Positions 38,727 to 53,319 of a stretch of 64,000 nt of DNA are shown here, piece by piece. The notes below the pieces were generated by a model. The model was not told the DNA's origin. It did not search any database and saw only the letters and a program-made list of their open reading frames with translations. The translations under genes were made by a program, and so were the position numbers. How positions within the stretch are numbered: position 1 is the first letter of the stretch; each line of letters starts with the position of its first letter. Location: NCBI RefSeq assembly GCF_000696385.1, contig NZ_JJMN01000070.1:1-64000 (forward strand). The letters run 5' to 3'. This DNA is from Vibrio metoecus (lineage in GTDB: Bacteria; Pseudomonadota; Gammaproteobacteria; Enterobacterales; Vibrionaceae).

Positions 38727-41491
38727 TCCGTCGCAGCTTCGCTAACTTTCTCCATCTCATCTTGTAGCTCGAAGAGCTCCGGCTCCAATTCGTGTATGGC
38801 GGCTCCGTTGCGCAGAGCTTGTTCGAGACTCGCGCAGACTTTACGGAGCCGTGGTACGCCACTGTATGAGCAACTGCCGTGCAGTTTGTGGATATGATGC
38901 AATAAGTCGCTCGTGGCGTATTCTTCATCTTCTAAAGCCATGTTGACGACCGTCTCGACCTCCTGCAAATAATTGACCAGCATGGTCAGCATCTCTTTAG
39001 CGAGATCTTCTTTGTTGGCCGACTGGCGCAATGCGGCTGACCAATCAATGATCGCATCATCTTGCTCTGCCGTATGCAAAGCACTTTGTACCGCAGCGCC
39101 ATCTGGCAGGGTAATTTTTGCTACCTGCTTACTGCGCGTGTGTGGGCTCCAATGGACCAACACTTGTTGCAAAATATGCTCTTCAATCGGTTTGGTGAGG
39201 TAGTCGTCCATTCCCGCTTTCAGTAGGCGATCTCGCTCGCCCGCCATGGCGTGGGCCGTAACGGCAATGACAGGAGTCTCTTGATAGCCATGCAGCTGTT
39301 TAATTGATTTACATGCGGTTACCCCATCCATGTGCGGCATCTGAATGTCCATCAAGATGATATCGAAGTGGCGCTCCTGCGCTTGTTCTATCGCTTCCTG
39401 GCCACTGGCGCAGGCGATAACGCATTCAACTCGCTCTTGAAGCAGCGCCGTAATCAGTTTGAGGTTAGCTGGGTTATCATCGACCGCCATAACACACAAC
39501 GGCAACTTATCGGCTTGTGGTTTAGGTTGTGCCGAATGGAGTGAAAGCGGTTGTTGTGCGGCTAACGTTTGCAGCAGCTTTTTACGTGAAAGCGGTTTAC
39601 TGATGCATTTCACCGGATAGTGTTGCATCAAGCGATCGGCCAGTGCCAACTCGGTGCTCGGCACACCGACAATCACGTTATGTGTCATGGCAAGCGCACG
39701 CTTAACCCAAAGTTCGACCATCGTATAGTTGGTTTCTTTGCTTGGGGCGAGGTTGAGTAACACATAGTCGTAACTCTGTTCCTCTTCCGGTATCGCGGAG
39801 CGATAAATCACTTCTAACCCGCTTTGCACTAGCGTTTGCTGCACAATAGCTGCAGCTTGCATGTTGGGTTCAATCAACAACAGATGACGATGGTTGAGCA
39901 GTTGCGCATCATAACCATCATTGACGGGCAGCTCCGTTGTGTGCAAACGCAGGGTAAACCAGAACGTAGAGCCTTGGTGTAAGCGGCTGGTCAGGCTGAT
40001 TTCGCCCCCCATATGGCTCACCAGTTTTTGAGTAATGACCAGCCCCAGTCCTGTGCCGCCATAACGGCGAGAAATACTGGCATCGGCTTGGCTAAAGGCT
40101 TGGAATAACTGGGCTTGTTGGCGCTCTGAAATACCAATGCCCGTATCGCGCACCATAAATTGCAGGTCAATCACATCATCGCGTAGTGAACGCATTTCCA
40201 CGCTGACATCAATATTGCCGCGCTCAGTAAACTTGATCGAGTTGCCGACTAAGTTAGTCAAAACTTGTTGAATACGTAGCGGATCGCCCACCACGCCGCG
40301 CGGAATTTTCGGGTCAATTTTGAGGGTGATTTCTAACCCTTTCTCATGGGCGCTCGTCGCTTGAAGGTTAACCACTTCTTCCAACACTTCTTGGAACTCA
40401 AATGGAATGTTTTCCAGAGCCAATTTACCGGCTTCGAGTTTGGAGAAATCCAAAATGTCGTTAATGATAGTAAGGAGGTTGTTAGCTGATTTTTCAATCG
40501 TTTGCAGGTAATCGGTTTGGCTGTTGGTGAGCTGGGTTTTCAGCATTTGTCGGGTAAAGCCAATCACGCCATTGAGTGGAGTGCGCAGCTCGTGCGACAT
40601 ATTGGCCAGAAATTCTGACTTTACGCGCGCTGCTTCTTGCGCTCGTTTTTTAGCGATGTCGAGTTCGACGTTCTGAATCTCTAGCTGCTCCAAGGTTTCC
40701 CGCAAATCGGAAGTGGCTTGGTCAATGCTGTGTTGCATCTCGACATGGTATTCAGAGAGCGACACCGCCATCGCATTGATGCCTTTTTTCAGTGAATCCA
40801 ACTCGCCATGCATTTTGCCTTCGATCCGTACATCCAAATGTCCACGACGAATGCGATCCACCATGTTTTTCATGTGCGTGATGGGGCGAGTCACATCGTG
40901 CATCAAACGAAATGCAAACACACCAGAGAGCAAAATCCCAATCACCAGCACTAAGCCCGCTGAGAAAATTTCCTGATACTGCTGTAAGCGCAAAGAGGAG
41001 AGATCAAGTTCAATGGCGATATAACCCATCACTGGTGTGGCAGGGTTGGCATCACCGTTTTCGAGAATCGTTCGTTCAGAGACGATCGGCGTGCGCAAAA
41101 TCAGCGTGTTTTCATCAATCACCGAACTGCTCAGAAATGGGATCGGCTTATCCTTGGGATACATGAGCTTTTCGAAATTGGGGTGAAAGTTGGAGGTGAC
41201 AAACAACTCGTGATTCGCATCAAACACCGCAATGCTGCGCACCAACTTAGAGTTTTTACGATGCGCATAGCTAATGATACGCCGCACAGATTCGCGGCTT
41301 TGCATCCGTAGCGCATCTTCACTGGCGATCGCCAGTGGTTCGATGATGCTGGCACCCGAGTTTATCACTTGGTTTTCTAAGTCGTGATAACGGTTAAAAG
41401 AGAATAGTGCGCTAAGCAGCAGGCCAATAATCAGGGTTGGAGCCAGAGTGAGCGTAACGACGCGGGCGCGCAAGCCATATCTTCGATTCAT
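38714..41491 (-). CDS. varS: Hybrid sensor histidine kinase VarS/BarA
   Basis: A 925-aa tripartite kinase. TM1 (about residues 12-31), periplasmic sensor, TM2 (about 177-197), HAMP, HisKA with [20 protein letters not shown] (about 297-316), an ATPase domain with [19 protein letters not shown], and a receiver with [14 protein letters not shown] and [16 protein letters not shown] (Asp phosphorylation). The C-terminal HPt has [18 protein letters not shown]. In vibrios it signals to VarA (UvrY/GacA) and, through Csr small RNAs, controls virulence and carbon use. It is divergent from rlmD, the barA-rlmD arrangement of E. coli. Confidence 0.96.
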   Translation of the reverse strand: MNRRYGLRARVVTLTLAPTLIIGLLLSALFSFNRYHDLENQVINSGASIIEPLAIASEDALRMQSRESVRRIISYAHRKNSKLVRSIAVFDANHELFVTSNFHPNFEKLMYPKDKPIPFLSSSVIDENTLILRTPIVSERTILENGDANPATPVMGYIAIELDLSSLRLQQYQEIFSAGLVLVIGILLSGVFAFRLMHDVTRPITHMKNMVDRIRRGHLDVRIEGKMHGELDSLKKGINAMAVSLSEYHVEMQHSIDQATSDLRETLEQLEIQNVELDIAKKRAQEAARVKSEFLANMSHELRTPLNGVIGFTRQMLKTQLTNSQTDYLQTIEKSANNLLTIINDILDFSKLEAGKLALENIPFEFQEVLEEVVNLQATSAHEKGLEITLKIDPKIPRGVVGDPLRIQQVLTNLVGNSIKFTERGNIDVSVEMRSLRDDVIDLQFMVRDTGIGISERQQAQLFQAFSQADASISRRYGGTGLGLVITQKLVSHMGGEISLTSRLHQGSTFWFTLRLHTTELPVNDGYDAQLLNHRHLLLIEPNMQAAAIVQQTLVQSGLEVIYRSAIPEEEQSYDYVLLNLAPSKETNYTMVELWVKRALAMTHNVIVGVPSTELALADRLMQHYPVKCISKPLSRKKLLQTLAAQQPLSLHSAQPKPQADKLPLCVMAVDDNPANLKLITALLQERVECVIACASGQEAIEQAQERHFDIILMDIQMPHMDGVTACKSIKQLHGYQETPVIAVTAHAMAGERDRLLKAGMDDYLTKPIEEHILQQVLVHWSPHTRSKQVAKITLPDGAAVQSALHTAEQDDAIIDWSAALRQSANKEDLAKEMLTMLVNYLQEVETVVNMALEDEEYATSDLLHHIHKLHGSCSYSGVPRLRKVCASLEQALRNGAAIHELEPELFELQDEMEKVSEAATDYLD

Positions 41492-41663
41492 TATTGTCTA
41501 AACATTGTGGTGTGGATATGGGAAAATACCCCCGCACAAATCGGATTGCATGGGGAAACATTGGCGTTAGCTTAATCAACTCCCTGACCTTCGACAATCA
41601 CCCCCGTGCAGAATAGTGATGCCGGGGCAAAAACAATTCTACTCCAACACTTGAGCACAGAGC

Positions 41664-42986
41664 ATGGCACGTTTCTTTCAACCGAAAAAGCACAGCACGT
41701 TAGACAAAAAGCATCAACCGGTCACCATTGAACGGTTGGATCACCAAGGCAGTGGACTGGCCTTTTTGCAGAAGAAACCGTTGTTTGTCGATGGTGCTTT
41801 GCCGGGTGAAGAGGTGCTGATCCAGCTCACCGAAAGCAAAAGTAAATATGCGCGTGGGCAATTGATCAAAGTGCTCAAACCTAGTCCTGAGCGTGTTGCT
41901 CCTTTTTGTGCTCACTACGCACAATGTGGCGGCTGTGATTTACAGCATCTTGACCGAGCCGGTCAAATTAACCACAAGCAGCAGGCGTTAAGTCAATTAA
42001 TGGTGAAGTTTGCAGGGCAGAGCCTTGCTCTGTCGGCACCGGTTTGTTCTGATGATCAAGGCTATCGTCGCCGCGCAAGATTAAGCCTGATGTGGGATAA
42101 GAAAACCCAGCAACTGCAGTTTGGCTTTCGTCGTAAGCAGAGCAAAGCGATTGTCAATGTGACGCATTGCCCCGTATTAGAGCCGAGTTTGAATGCGCTT
42201 TTACCAGAATTGAATACTTTATTGAGCCAATGGAGTCAGCCTGAGTTGCTTGGCCATGTTGAATTGGTGAAAGGTGATAACACACCAGTATTGGTGTTAC
42301 GCCATTTGGGCGTATTGGCTGAGCAAGATAGACAGTCTTTATCTGACTTTGCTACGCAAAAGGGGCTAACCTTATACCTAACGTTGGAAGCGGGTGCGTT
42401 GCAACATGTGCAAGGTGAACCGCCTTACTGCGAAGAGACGGGTAGTTGTTTAAGCTTCTTGCCGAATCACTTTATTCAGGTGAACCGTTCGGTGAATCAA
42501 CAGATGGTGGAGCAAGCCCTCAACTGGCTTGAAGTGAACAAGCAGGATCGTGTGCTTGATTTGTTCTGCGGTTTAGGCAATTTCACTCTGCCGTTAGCCG
42601 CACAAGCGCAAGAGGTGGTGGGGGTTGAAGGCGTGGAAGAAATGGTGCAACACGCCACTCATAACGCCAAATTGAACCAAATCAACAATGTGGCGTTTTA
42701 TCAGGCCAATTTGGAACAAGATATGACGAACGCCTCATGGGCGCAGCAGAAATTTGCTAAAGTACTGCTCGACCCTGCCCGTGCAGGCGCAGAAGGGATT
42801 GTGGATCAGCTCGCAGCGCTTGGCGCTGAACGAGTGGTGTATGTGTCGTGTAACCCCGCGACACTGGCGCGTGATAGCCAAAGCTTGCTGAGCCAAGGAT
42901 TTCACTTAGAGAAACTGGGCATGCTGGATATGTTCCCGCACACCAGTCATCTTGAGTCCATGGCTTTATTTGTGAAAAAACGCTAG
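41664..42986 (+). CDS. rlmD: 23S rRNA (uracil-1939-C5)-methyltransferase RlmD
   Basis: A 440-aa SAM-dependent methyltransferase (RumA). An N-terminal TRAM domain ([16 protein letters not shown]) is followed by the Fe-S cysteines in [14 protein letters not shown] with a distal Cys at HCPVLEP. The SAM site is [16 protein letters not shown] (about residues 295-310), and the catalytic cysteine is in [13 protein letters not shown]. It is first in the rlmD-relA-mazG-pyrG-eno row. Confidence 0.96.
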   Translation: MARFFQPKKHSTLDKKHQPVTIERLDHQGSGLAFLQKKPLFVDGALPGEEVLIQLTESKSKYARGQLIKVLKPSPERVAPFCAHYAQCGGCDLQHLDRAGQINHKQQALSQLMVKFAGQSLALSAPVCSDDQGYRRRARLSLMWDKKTQQLQFGFRRKQSKAIVNVTHCPVLEPSLNALLPELNTLLSQWSQPELLGHVELVKGDNTPVLVLRHLGVLAEQDRQSLSDFATQKGLTLYLTLEAGALQHVQGEPPYCEETGSCLSFLPNHFIQVNRSVNQQMVEQALNWLEVNKQDRVLDLFCGLGNFTLPLAAQAQEVVGVEGVEEMVQHATHNAKLNQINNVAFYQANLEQDMTNASWAQQKFAKVLLDPARAGAEGIVDQLAALGAERVVYVSCNPATLARDSQSLLSQGFHLEKLGMLDMFPHTSHLESMALFVKKR

Positions 42987-43055
42987 CGACTGAACTCTTC
43001 ATCTAAGCGTCAGTCGAAAGCTAAAAAATACAATGATTATATTAGGACGATATCA

Positions 43056-45272
43056 ATGGTTGCGGTACGAAGCGCACACTTAAACCCAGACCAACAGTTT
43101 GAGCTAGAAACATGGATAGCCAGTCTTGCCCAAGAGGGTAAAACGGCCGCTAAATTGACCGCTGTGTACCGTGAGTGTGAACAGTTGCTTGCCGGTAATC
43201 CACAAGGGCCATTGCTGCTGTGGCGTGGGCGGGAAATGATCGAAATCTTGATCACCTTATCTATGGATCGCCCAACGCTGGTGGCGGCTTTGCTATTTCC
43301 CATCGCCACCAGTGGCGTGTTGGATAATGAGTCTCTCGAAGAGAGTTACGGTAGAGAAGTACTCAAACTGATCCTCGGCGTAGAAGAGATGGCGGCAATT
43401 GGTCAGCTCAATGTGACCATGCATGGCAGTGAAGCCTCGGCGCAAGTGGATAATGTGCGCCGTATGCTACTTGCTATGGTGGATGATTTCCGCTGCGTAG
43501 TGATCAAGCTTGCCGAGCGGATCTGTAACCTGCGTGAAGTGAAAAATGAACCGGATGAAGTGCGCCGCATCGCCGCGAAAGAGTGTGCCAACATTTACGC
43601 GCCACTGGCTAACCGTCTAGGCATTGGTCAGCTCAAATGGGAAATTGAAGACTACGCGTTCCGTTACCAACAACCGGATACCTACAAACAGATTGCCAAA
43701 CAGCTTTCTGAGCGCCGTATTGTGCGTGAGCAGTACATCCGTGATTTTGTCAGCGACTTGCGTGCCGAGATGAAACAGCTGGGCATTAACGCTGAAGTCA
43801 GCGGTCGCCCGAAACACATCTACAGCATCTGGCGCAAAATGCAGAAAAAGAGCCTCGCTTTTGATGAGCTGTTTGATGTGCGCGCGGTGCGGATTATTGC
43901 CGACAAGCTGCAAGATTGTTATGCCGCACTTGGCATTGTGCATACCAAGTACAAACATTTGCCGAACGAGTTTGATGACTATGTGGCCAATCCGAAACCG
44001 AACGGCTATCAGTCAATCCATACCGTGATTTTGGGGCCAGAAGGCAAAACCATCGAAATCCAGATCCGTACCAAGCAGATGCACGAAGAGTCAGAGCTTG
44101 GGGTGGCGGCACACTGGAAATACAAAGAAGGCAGCAGCGCTGGCCGCAGTGGCTACGATGAGAAGATCACTTGGCTGCGTAAACTGCTCGATTGGCAAGA
44201 AGAGATGTCCGATTCGGGCGAAATGCTCGACGAGCTGCGTAGCCAAGTGTTTGATGATCGAGTCTACGCCTTTACCCCGAAAGGCGATGTGGTTGACCTG
44301 CCGATGGGGGCGACCCCGCTCGATTTTGCTTACCACATCCACTCTGAAGTGGGGCATCGCTGTATTGGTGCCAAAGTGGCTGGCCGCATCGTGCCATTTA
44401 CCCATAAATTGCAGATGGGTGATCAGGTCGAAATCATTACTGCTAAAGAGCCCAACCCATCTCGTGACTGGTTAAACCCATCACTCGGTTTTGTGCATTC
44501 AGGGCGCGCGCGCGCCAAGATCAATGCTTGGTTCCGCAAGCAAAGCCGCGAGAAAAACCTCGAAGCGGGACGTGAAATTCTCGAAATCGAATTAGCCAAA
44601 GTGGGCGCCAATCTGAAACATGCCGAGGCGTATGCACTTAAGCGTTTCAACGTTAACAGCGTCGATGAAATGTACGTCGGTATCGGCAGTGGCGATCTGC
44701 GTATTAACCAAATCGTTAATCACATCAACGCGTTAGTGAATAAGCCGACCGCCGAGGAAGAAGATAAGCTCGTCCTGGAAAAACTGCAGGAAAACAAAGC
44801 CCTAACGCCGAATCGTCCGCATAAAGATGCGGTGGTGGTGGAAGGGGTCGATAACCTGATGACTCACCTTGCGCGTTGTTGTCAGCCAATCCCAGGCGAT
44901 GAAATCCGTGGCTACATTACCCAAGGCCGCGGTATTTCGGTGCACCGTAGCGATTGTGAACAGTTGGAAGAATTGAGCCTCCATGCACCAGAGCGGATCA
45001 TTGATACCGTTTGGGGCGGCGGTTTTGTGGGTTCTTACCTGCTGACCGTGCGCGTTGAAGCGATGGAGCGCAGTGGCTTACTCAAAGACATCACGACCTT
45101 GTTGGCCAATGAGAAAGTCAAAGTAGCGAGCATGAAAAGCCGCTCCGACTACAAACGCCAAATCATCATCATGGATTTCGATCTTGAAGTGAACAACGTC
45201 GAAACTTTAGCGCGCGTTTCCAAACGCATCGAGCAGATCAAAGATGTTATGTTGGTCAAACGCTTAGGTTAA
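43056..45272 (+). CDS. relA: GTP pyrophosphokinase RelA
   Basis: A 738-aa ribosome-associated (p)ppGpp synthetase of the stringent response. The N-terminal pseudo-hydrolase domain lacks the HD dyad (LLFPIATSGVLDNESLE), as usual for RelA. The synthetase domain has GRPKHIYSIWRKMQKK and NPKPNGYQSIHTVILG. A TGS domain (VYAFTPKGDVVDLPMGATPL), a Zn-finger region with ARCCQPIPGD and a C-terminal ACT domain follow. Length is normal. It is followed by a strong terminator and then mazG. Confidence 0.97.
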   Translation: MVAVRSAHLNPDQQFELETWIASLAQEGKTAAKLTAVYRECEQLLAGNPQGPLLLWRGREMIEILITLSMDRPTLVAALLFPIATSGVLDNESLEESYGREVLKLILGVEEMAAIGQLNVTMHGSEASAQVDNVRRMLLAMVDDFRCVVIKLAERICNLREVKNEPDEVRRIAAKECANIYAPLANRLGIGQLKWEIEDYAFRYQQPDTYKQIAKQLSERRIVREQYIRDFVSDLRAEMKQLGINAEVSGRPKHIYSIWRKMQKKSLAFDELFDVRAVRIIADKLQDCYAALGIVHTKYKHLPNEFDDYVANPKPNGYQSIHTVILGPEGKTIEIQIRTKQMHEESELGVAAHWKYKEGSSAGRSGYDEKITWLRKLLDWQEEMSDSGEMLDELRSQVFDDRVYAFTPKGDVVDLPMGATPLDFAYHIHSEVGHRCIGAKVAGRIVPFTHKLQMGDQVEIITAKEPNPSRDWLNPSLGFVHSGRARAKINAWFRKQSREKNLEAGREILEIELAKVGANLKHAEAYALKRFNVNSVDEMYVGIGSGDLRINQIVNHINALVNKPTAEEEDKLVLEKLQENKALTPNRPHKDAVVVEGVDNLMTHLARCCQPIPGDEIRGYITQGRGISVHRSDCEQLEELSLHAPERIIDTVWGGGFVGSYLLTVRVEAMERSGLLKDITTLLANEKVKVASMKSRSDYKRQIIIMDFDLEVNNVETLARVSKRIEQIKDVMLVKRLG

Positions 45273-45285
45273 ATCCAACTCAAAC

Positions 45286-45325
45286 AGCGAGGTGTGAAGT
45301 GAAAACTTCCACCTCGTTGCTTTTT
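45286..45325 (+). terminator. Terminator of relA
   Basis: A long stem, CAGCGAGGTG plus GAAGT pairing with ACTTC plus CACCTCGTTG, with a GAAA tetraloop and one bulged base, then CTTTTT. Confidence 0.9.
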
Positions 45326-45371
45326 CAACTTCAATAAGTTTAGGCGCTCAATGCCTGATGTGAGGAAAGCC

Positions 45372-46187
45372 ATGTCACACCCGATTGAACAACTCGAACA
45401 GATCATGACTCGCCTACGTGACCCTGAGCTAGGTTGCCCGTGGGATAAAGAGCAAACCTTTGACACTATAGCGCTATACACCATAGAAGAAACCTTCGAA
45501 GTGGTGGATGCCATCACCCAACGCGATTGGCCTAATTTGCGTGAAGAGTTGGGGGATTTACTATTTCAGGTCATTTTCTACAGCCAAATGGCCAAAGAGC
45601 AAGGGTTGTTTGAATTTCGCGATGTGGTAGACACGGTTAATGAAAAGCTGACGCGCCGTCATCCCCATGTATTTGGAGATGTCACCTTTGACAATGACGA
45701 GCAGATTCACGCCAATTGGGAAGCCGAAAAAGCCAAAGAGAAAGCACAAGCAGGCAAAAATGAGCAAAGTATTCTAGACTCTGTACCACGTTCGTTACCC
45801 GCTTTATCGCGTGCCTACAAGATCCAGAAAAAGTGCGCCAAATACGGATTTGATTGGGATAGCCTTGGCCCGGTTGTCGACAAAGTACACGAAGAAGTTG
45901 CAGAGGTGATGGAAGAAGCGCTGCAAGTGGAAATGGATACGCAAAAAGTAGAAGAAGAGTTAGGCGATTTATTGTTCGCTACCGTTAATTTGGTGCGCCA
46001 TTTAGGGCATGACCCAGAAATGGCCTTGAGCAAGGCTAACGCCAAATTTGTGCGCCGTTTTCAAGGTGTCGAATGCAAAGCGAGTGCGAAAAATAAGCCA
46101 TTACAGGACTTCACTTTAGCGGAACTCGATGGATTTTGGGATGAAGTAAAACTTGAAGAAAAACAGGCAATAAAGTCGATTCGCTGA
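45372..46187 (+). CDS. mazG: Nucleoside triphosphate pyrophosphohydrolase MazG
   Basis: A 271-aa protein with two MazG domains. Each has the helix pair with metal-binding EExxE12-28Exx[14 protein letters not shown] plus [12 protein letters not shown] (about residues 35-67), and [13 protein letters not shown] plus [13 protein letters not shown] (about 170-215). It hydrolyses NTPs and is linked to (p)ppGpp and house-cleaning in E. coli. ATG 45372 follows GAGGAAAG. In E. coli mazEF separates relA from mazG; here only a terminator and about 100 bp do. Confidence 0.95.
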   Translation: MSHPIEQLEQIMTRLRDPELGCPWDKEQTFDTIALYTIEETFEVVDAITQRDWPNLREELGDLLFQVIFYSQMAKEQGLFEFRDVVDTVNEKLTRRHPHVFGDVTFDNDEQIHANWEAEKAKEKAQAGKNEQSILDSVPRSLPALSRAYKIQKKCAKYGFDWDSLGPVVDKVHEEVAEVMEEALQVEMDTQKVEEELGDLLFATVNLVRHLGHDPEMALSKANAKFVRRFQGVECKASAKNKPLQDFTLAELDGFWDEVKLEEKQAIKSIR

Positions 46188-46335
46188 TGGGATGTAAAAA
46201 ATAACAATAAACCTACAGCTAGGCTTAATGGTTGATTAAGCAGCGAATTTGCCCTGTGCGAAAAAAGAGCGTGGTTTGAGACAAAATTGACTCAGATAAT
46301 GTGCCGTTCACGGACTTCGCATCAATTTGGTTTGA

Positions 46336-48099
<1,764 letters not shown>

Positions 48100-48107
48100 A
48101 AGGATAC

Positions 48108-48143
48108 GGGTAGCCACTTTAGCAGTGTGGCTACCCTTTTAGT
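48108..48143 (+). terminator. Hairpin between pyrG and eno
   Basis: GGGTAGCCAC (48108-48117) pairs with GTGGCTACCC (48126-48135) and is followed by TTTTAGTTTT. It is an intrinsic terminator or partial attenuator before eno. Confidence 0.88.
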
Positions 48144-48165
48144 TTTGACATTTAAATTCAATTGA

Positions 48166-49479
<1,314 letters not shown>

Positions 49480-49523
49480 TTTTAAGCGAACGCCTTCGCG
49501 ACTGTTGACGATAACAGTCTCGC

Positions 49524-49561
49524 GATAAAAAAACGCCCTGCATTGCAGGGCGTTTTGCTTT
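49524..49561. terminator. Bidirectional terminator between eno and cca
   Basis: AAAAAACGCCCTGCA pairs with TGCAGGGCGTTTT around TT. The symmetric A and T runs serve both the plus-strand eno and the convergent cca. Confidence 0.9.
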
Positions 49562-49582
49562 TCTACGGTTGCGGGCAATGAA

Positions 49583-50794
49583 CTACAGGGCATCGATTGC
49601 CGATACGCGCCGTTTATCCAACTCTTCTTTGATATTCTTGCCTTGAAAACCATCCGTAATCACGGCTTGAACCTCTACGCCAAGGGCGGCGTGGTAGGCG
49701 CGCAGGAAAATCTCACGCTGTGGATAGGGCTCGGCCTCTAACCCTAAACGGCCACGGTGATCCGCTTCACAGCACAGTAGCACTTGCTCAAGGCGTTCCG
49801 GTTTACGCCACACATCCAAAAGCCCCAGTACTTTCAGCTTGGTGGCAGGCTTTAACTCGTCCGCACGATGGATATTGGAATGTTGTGCGCACACCGCAAG
49901 CGCTAAATCACGAAATTCGTTAGGTACGCGAATGCGCTCGCACAGTGATTCAATGATTTTTAGCCCAGTATGGCAGTGCAATTTATGGCTTGGCCATTCA
50001 GCAGATGGTGTCACACCTTTCCCTAAATCATGCACTTGCGCCGCAAAACGCACGGGAAGGGACTCGGAAAGTCTTGCTGCTTGCTTAGCAACCATTAATG
50101 TATGAATACCAGTGTCGATCTCAGGGTGCCATTTTTCCGGTTGTGGCACGCCAAACAAGCGATCGATTTCAGGTAGCACCACCGCCAATGCGCCGCAATC
50201 ACGTAACACCTGCAAAAACACCTCAGGATGATGGGTCGAGAGCGATTTATGCCACTCTTGCCATACGCGTTCGGCGGTTAAGTGCTGCAACTCGCCCGAT
50301 TGCGCAATCTTCGCCATTAACTGCATGGTTTCTTCGGCAACGGTGAAACCTAGGTGATGCAGCTTGGCCGCAAAGCGAGCCACGCGCAGTACGCGTAAGG
50401 GATCTTCCACGAAGGCTAGCGAAACATGGCGCAGCACTTTCGCAGCGAGATCACGCTGGCCCCCATAAGGATCAATCAGTTGCCCAGAGTTATCTTGTGC
50501 CATCGCATTGATGGTCAGATCGCGGCGCAGCAGATCTTCTTCCAAAGTCACGTCTGGAGCATAGTGGCAAGCAAAGCCTGTGTAACCTACGCCCGTTTTG
50601 CGCTCGGTTCGGGCAAGGGCATGTTCTTCTTTGCTTTTCGGATGCAGAAACACTGGGAAATCTTTCCCCACGGCTTGAAATCCAGCACTTAGCATGGCTT
50701 GTGGGCTGCTGCCAACCACCACCCAATCACGGTCATATACCGGAAGCTGCAGTAATTGATCGCGCACAGCGCCGCCAACGAGGTAAATTTGCAT
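49583..50794 (-). CDS. cca: Multifunctional CCA tRNA nucleotidyltransferase
   Basis: A 403-aa class II CCA-adding enzyme that builds or repairs the tRNA 3' end. The start [21 protein letters not shown] carries the GGAVRD and DxD metal motifs. [12 protein letters not shown] and [12 protein letters not shown] follow. A C-terminal HD domain ([20 protein letters not shown], about residues 250-270) gives the phosphatase activities of the E. coli type. It is divergent from gspA. Confidence 0.96.
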   Translation of the reverse strand: MQIYLVGGAVRDQLLQLPVYDRDWVVVGSSPQAMLSAGFQAVGKDFPVFLHPKSKEEHALARTERKTGVGYTGFACHYAPDVTLEEDLLRRDLTINAMAQDNSGQLIDPYGGQRDLAAKVLRHVSLAFVEDPLRVLRVARFAAKLHHLGFTVAEETMQLMAKIAQSGELQHLTAERVWQEWHKSLSTHHPEVFLQVLRDCGALAVVLPEIDRLFGVPQPEKWHPEIDTGIHTLMVAKQAARLSESLPVRFAAQVHDLGKGVTPSAEWPSHKLHCHTGLKIIESLCERIRVPNEFRDLALAVCAQHSNIHRADELKPATKLKVLGLLDVWRKPERLEQVLLCCEADHRGRLGLEAEPYPQREIFLRAYHAALGVEVQAVITDGFQGKNIKEELDKRRVSAIDAL

Positions 50795-50888
50795 CGTAGA
50801 GTCTCAAAAAAATTAGCGTGAATGGCATTGGCTAATCTTAGTCAGCAATGATACGTTGCACCCACTGTGATGAATAGGGTCAACAAGC

Positions 50889-52482
50889 ATGTATCTGAAC
50901 TTCTTTGGGTTTGTACGAATTACCGTTTTCTTATCGTCCCCAATGCGCGCTACCTCTACCTGAGTCAGCGTCATCAGGAAGCCATAGTACACCTGCAAGC
51001 CGGATTGGGCGATGGTGGTGGTTTTGCCATGCTCACCGGAGAAGTCGGGACAGGAAAAACTACTGTCGCGCGAGCGATTTTAGCCAGTCTACCGGGTAAA
51101 ACCCGCGCAGGGATGATCCTCAACCCTACTTTCTCGGATCTGGAGCTGTTGGAAGCCATTTGTGATGAGTTCGAACTGAGCTATCCGAAAAAAGCGACCT
51201 TGAAGAAGCTGACTCAAATACTGCATGAGTTTTTGTTGGCCGAACATGCGCAAGGCATCCAAGTGCTGTTGATGATTGATGAAGCGCAGCACTTAGCACC
51301 GGATGTGTTAGAGCAACTACGCCTACTGACCAATTTGGAAACCGAGAGCCATAAATTGCTTAAGGTGCTGCTGATTGGTCAGCCGGAGTTACAAGAAAAG
51401 TTGCGAATGCCGCAGTTGCGTCAACTCGCGCAGCGCATTACCGGGCGCTACCATTTACTGCCGCTGAGTGAAGCGCAAAGCGCTGACTACATCCGATTTC
51501 GGCTTGAGCAAGCGGGGGGCAAGTGTTGAGCTGTTTAACCGCAAAGCCTGTCAATGGATTGCCCAGCAAACTCATGGTATTCCGCGCTTAATCAACCTAG
51601 TGTGTGATGCCGCTTTAAAGCAGGCGTATCAAGCAGGTGAGCAGGAACTGAGTTTGGATCGAATCAAACGTGCCAGCCAAGAAGTGATGAGTTTTCAATC
51701 TTCCGTTTATCAAGTGGCTTCTGCTAAGCCACCGGAACAGAAGTTGCCTTATCTTTCTAGCGCACTGGGTGGGATTGCGCTTGCGATTTTATTGGCATGG
51801 CAATTACCGCCCCAGCTTGATCGGGTAATGCAAGACTATTTTCCCGCACCAGAGATGGTGCCCCCGACTGAGCAGAGGATTTTCCCTACAACCATTGCGC
51901 ACGGCGTTACTGGGTGCGACCAGTAGCGAAGATGCCGTTGAAACACTATACGCGGTATGGGGTTATCAAGCCTCGGTAGTGGACAGGTTTTGCCAATCGA
52001 AGCCGGATGCCTTGCTCTGGTGTGAGCAGCAAACCGGAGATTGGGCGAGTTTACAAGCGTATGATTTGCCTGCGGTACTGACATTAGTGATTGATGAAGT
52101 GCGCACTTATGCGGTGTTGTACCGGTTAAGTGGTGATGATGCAGAACTCTTGGTGGGTGGTCAGCGTTATCGGATTGCTCGCCAGTGGCTTGAGCCATTA
52201 TGGCGTGGCCAATATGCACTGTTATGGCAAGGCGGATTTTCTCGCACTTTAAAGCAAGGAATGCGAGGAGATGATGTGGCCTTGTTGGAAAGTAAATTGG
52301 CGCAAGTATTAGGTGAGCCAGAACGCTCTACCGATCTGTTTGATAAGGATATTTCGCGTAAGGTTGAGTTATTTCAACGTTGGCAGAGTATGCATGTTGA
52401 TGGCATTGCGGGAAAACAAACTCTGCGTCGTTTAGAACTGTTGACTCAGCAGCAAGCGCCGAGTTTGAAGGAGGAAGGCTAA
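50889..52482 (+). CDS. gspA: Type II secretion ATPase GspA/ExeA (frameshifted as sequenced)
   Basis: About 529 aa when repaired. An AAA+ ATPase with Walker A LTGEVGTGKTTVARA, Walker B VLLMIDEAQHL, a membrane segment (about residues 290-305, ALGGIALAILLAW) and a periplasmic C-terminal peptidoglycan-binding domain (LKQGMRGDDVALLESKL...). With GspB it helps insert the type II secretin through peptidoglycan. Four extra bases interrupt it: T in 50910-50912, C in 50938-50941, G in 51514-51519 and A at 51890-51891. ATG 50889 (MYLNFFGLYELPFS after repair) matches the family; an earlier ATG at 50867 gives an unrelated start. Confidence 0.9.
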
Positions 52483-53243
52483 TGTCAAAAGTGATGAATG
52501 CCTTGAAGCAATCTCAACAAGAGTACCTGCAGGCTCAGCCAGCCACCTATCGCACTTCTACAGAACAAGATCTGAGTACCTCGACCTCATCGCGCTGGTT
52601 GCACTTAATGCTGTGGCTAGTGCCGGGGGTAGTCACTGCGGGAGTGATGATTTACCAACGTTATGAGCAAGTGCAGCAGGAAGTCGCAACACGGCAAACC
52701 GAGCCGAGCATTGTACAGGTCGATGCCCCGTTGGAGCGTTTGGCTTACCCAGAATGGAGCGATCTGCAACCCACTTTTATTGAGCCTGTATTGACCCAAA
52801 CGAGCAGTGTGGAGGATTCCATCTCTCTTGAGGAAAAGACCATAACGCCCCCCGCAACTTTAGAAACATCACCGCAACCGGCAGAAAATGATGGTTTGAG
52901 CGATCTGGATTTAACCCAGCTCTCGCCGGAATTAGCATTGCGAGTTCAAGCCATCATGCGTGATCAACCGGTGCCAGCCGCCGCTAAGCCAGAGTCTTCG
53001 GTGGTGGCGCTCACTCAGCACAGCGATCGTTACCAAGGCCGTTTACCCGCACTGAATTTCCAGATGCATGCCTTTTCCAGTAATGAACAAAAACGCTGGG
53101 TGAAAGTAAATGGTGTTGAACATCGTGAGGGGGAGATGTTAGCTCCCGATGTGAAGTTAGAAAGCATTAAACCGCAAAGCAGTGTGATTCTATTTGCTGG
53201 CGAGCAGATAGAAATTCCCGCACTGCATGATTGGAAAGGCTAA
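52482..53243 (+). CDS. gspB: General secretion pathway protein GspB
   Basis: A 253-aa protein with a short cytoplasmic N-terminus (MSKVMNALKQSQQEYLQ), one membrane segment (about residues 40-58, LMLWLVPGVVTAGVMIY), a proline- and glutamate-rich linker and a conserved C-terminal GspB domain (LPALNFQMHAFSSNEQKRWV to VNGVEHREGEML). It partners GspA. Its ATG overlaps the gspA stop by one base (TAATG). The other type II secretion genes are not in this window. Confidence 0.92.
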   Translation: MSKVMNALKQSQQEYLQAQPATYRTSTEQDLSTSTSSRWLHLMLWLVPGVVTAGVMIYQRYEQVQQEVATRQTEPSIVQVDAPLERLAYPEWSDLQPTFIEPVLTQTSSVEDSISLEEKTITPPATLETSPQPAENDGLSDLDLTQLSPELALRVQAIMRDQPVPAAAKPESSVVALTQHSDRYQGRLPALNFQMHAFSSNEQKRWVKVNGVEHREGEMLAPDVKLESIKPQSSVILFAGEQIEIPALHDWKG

Positions 53244-53265
53244 GCTGCGATAAAGTGGAAGTATA

Positions 53266-53297
53266 AAAAACGGTCACAGAAGTGACCGTTTTTTATT
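53266..53297. terminator. Terminator between gspB and ygiM
   Basis: AAAAAACGGTCAC / GTGACCGTTTTTT with loop AGAA; symmetric, so usable by both convergent genes. Confidence 0.9.
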
Positions 53298-53319
53298 ACC
53301 TTTGCGTCGTAAGGGGCTA

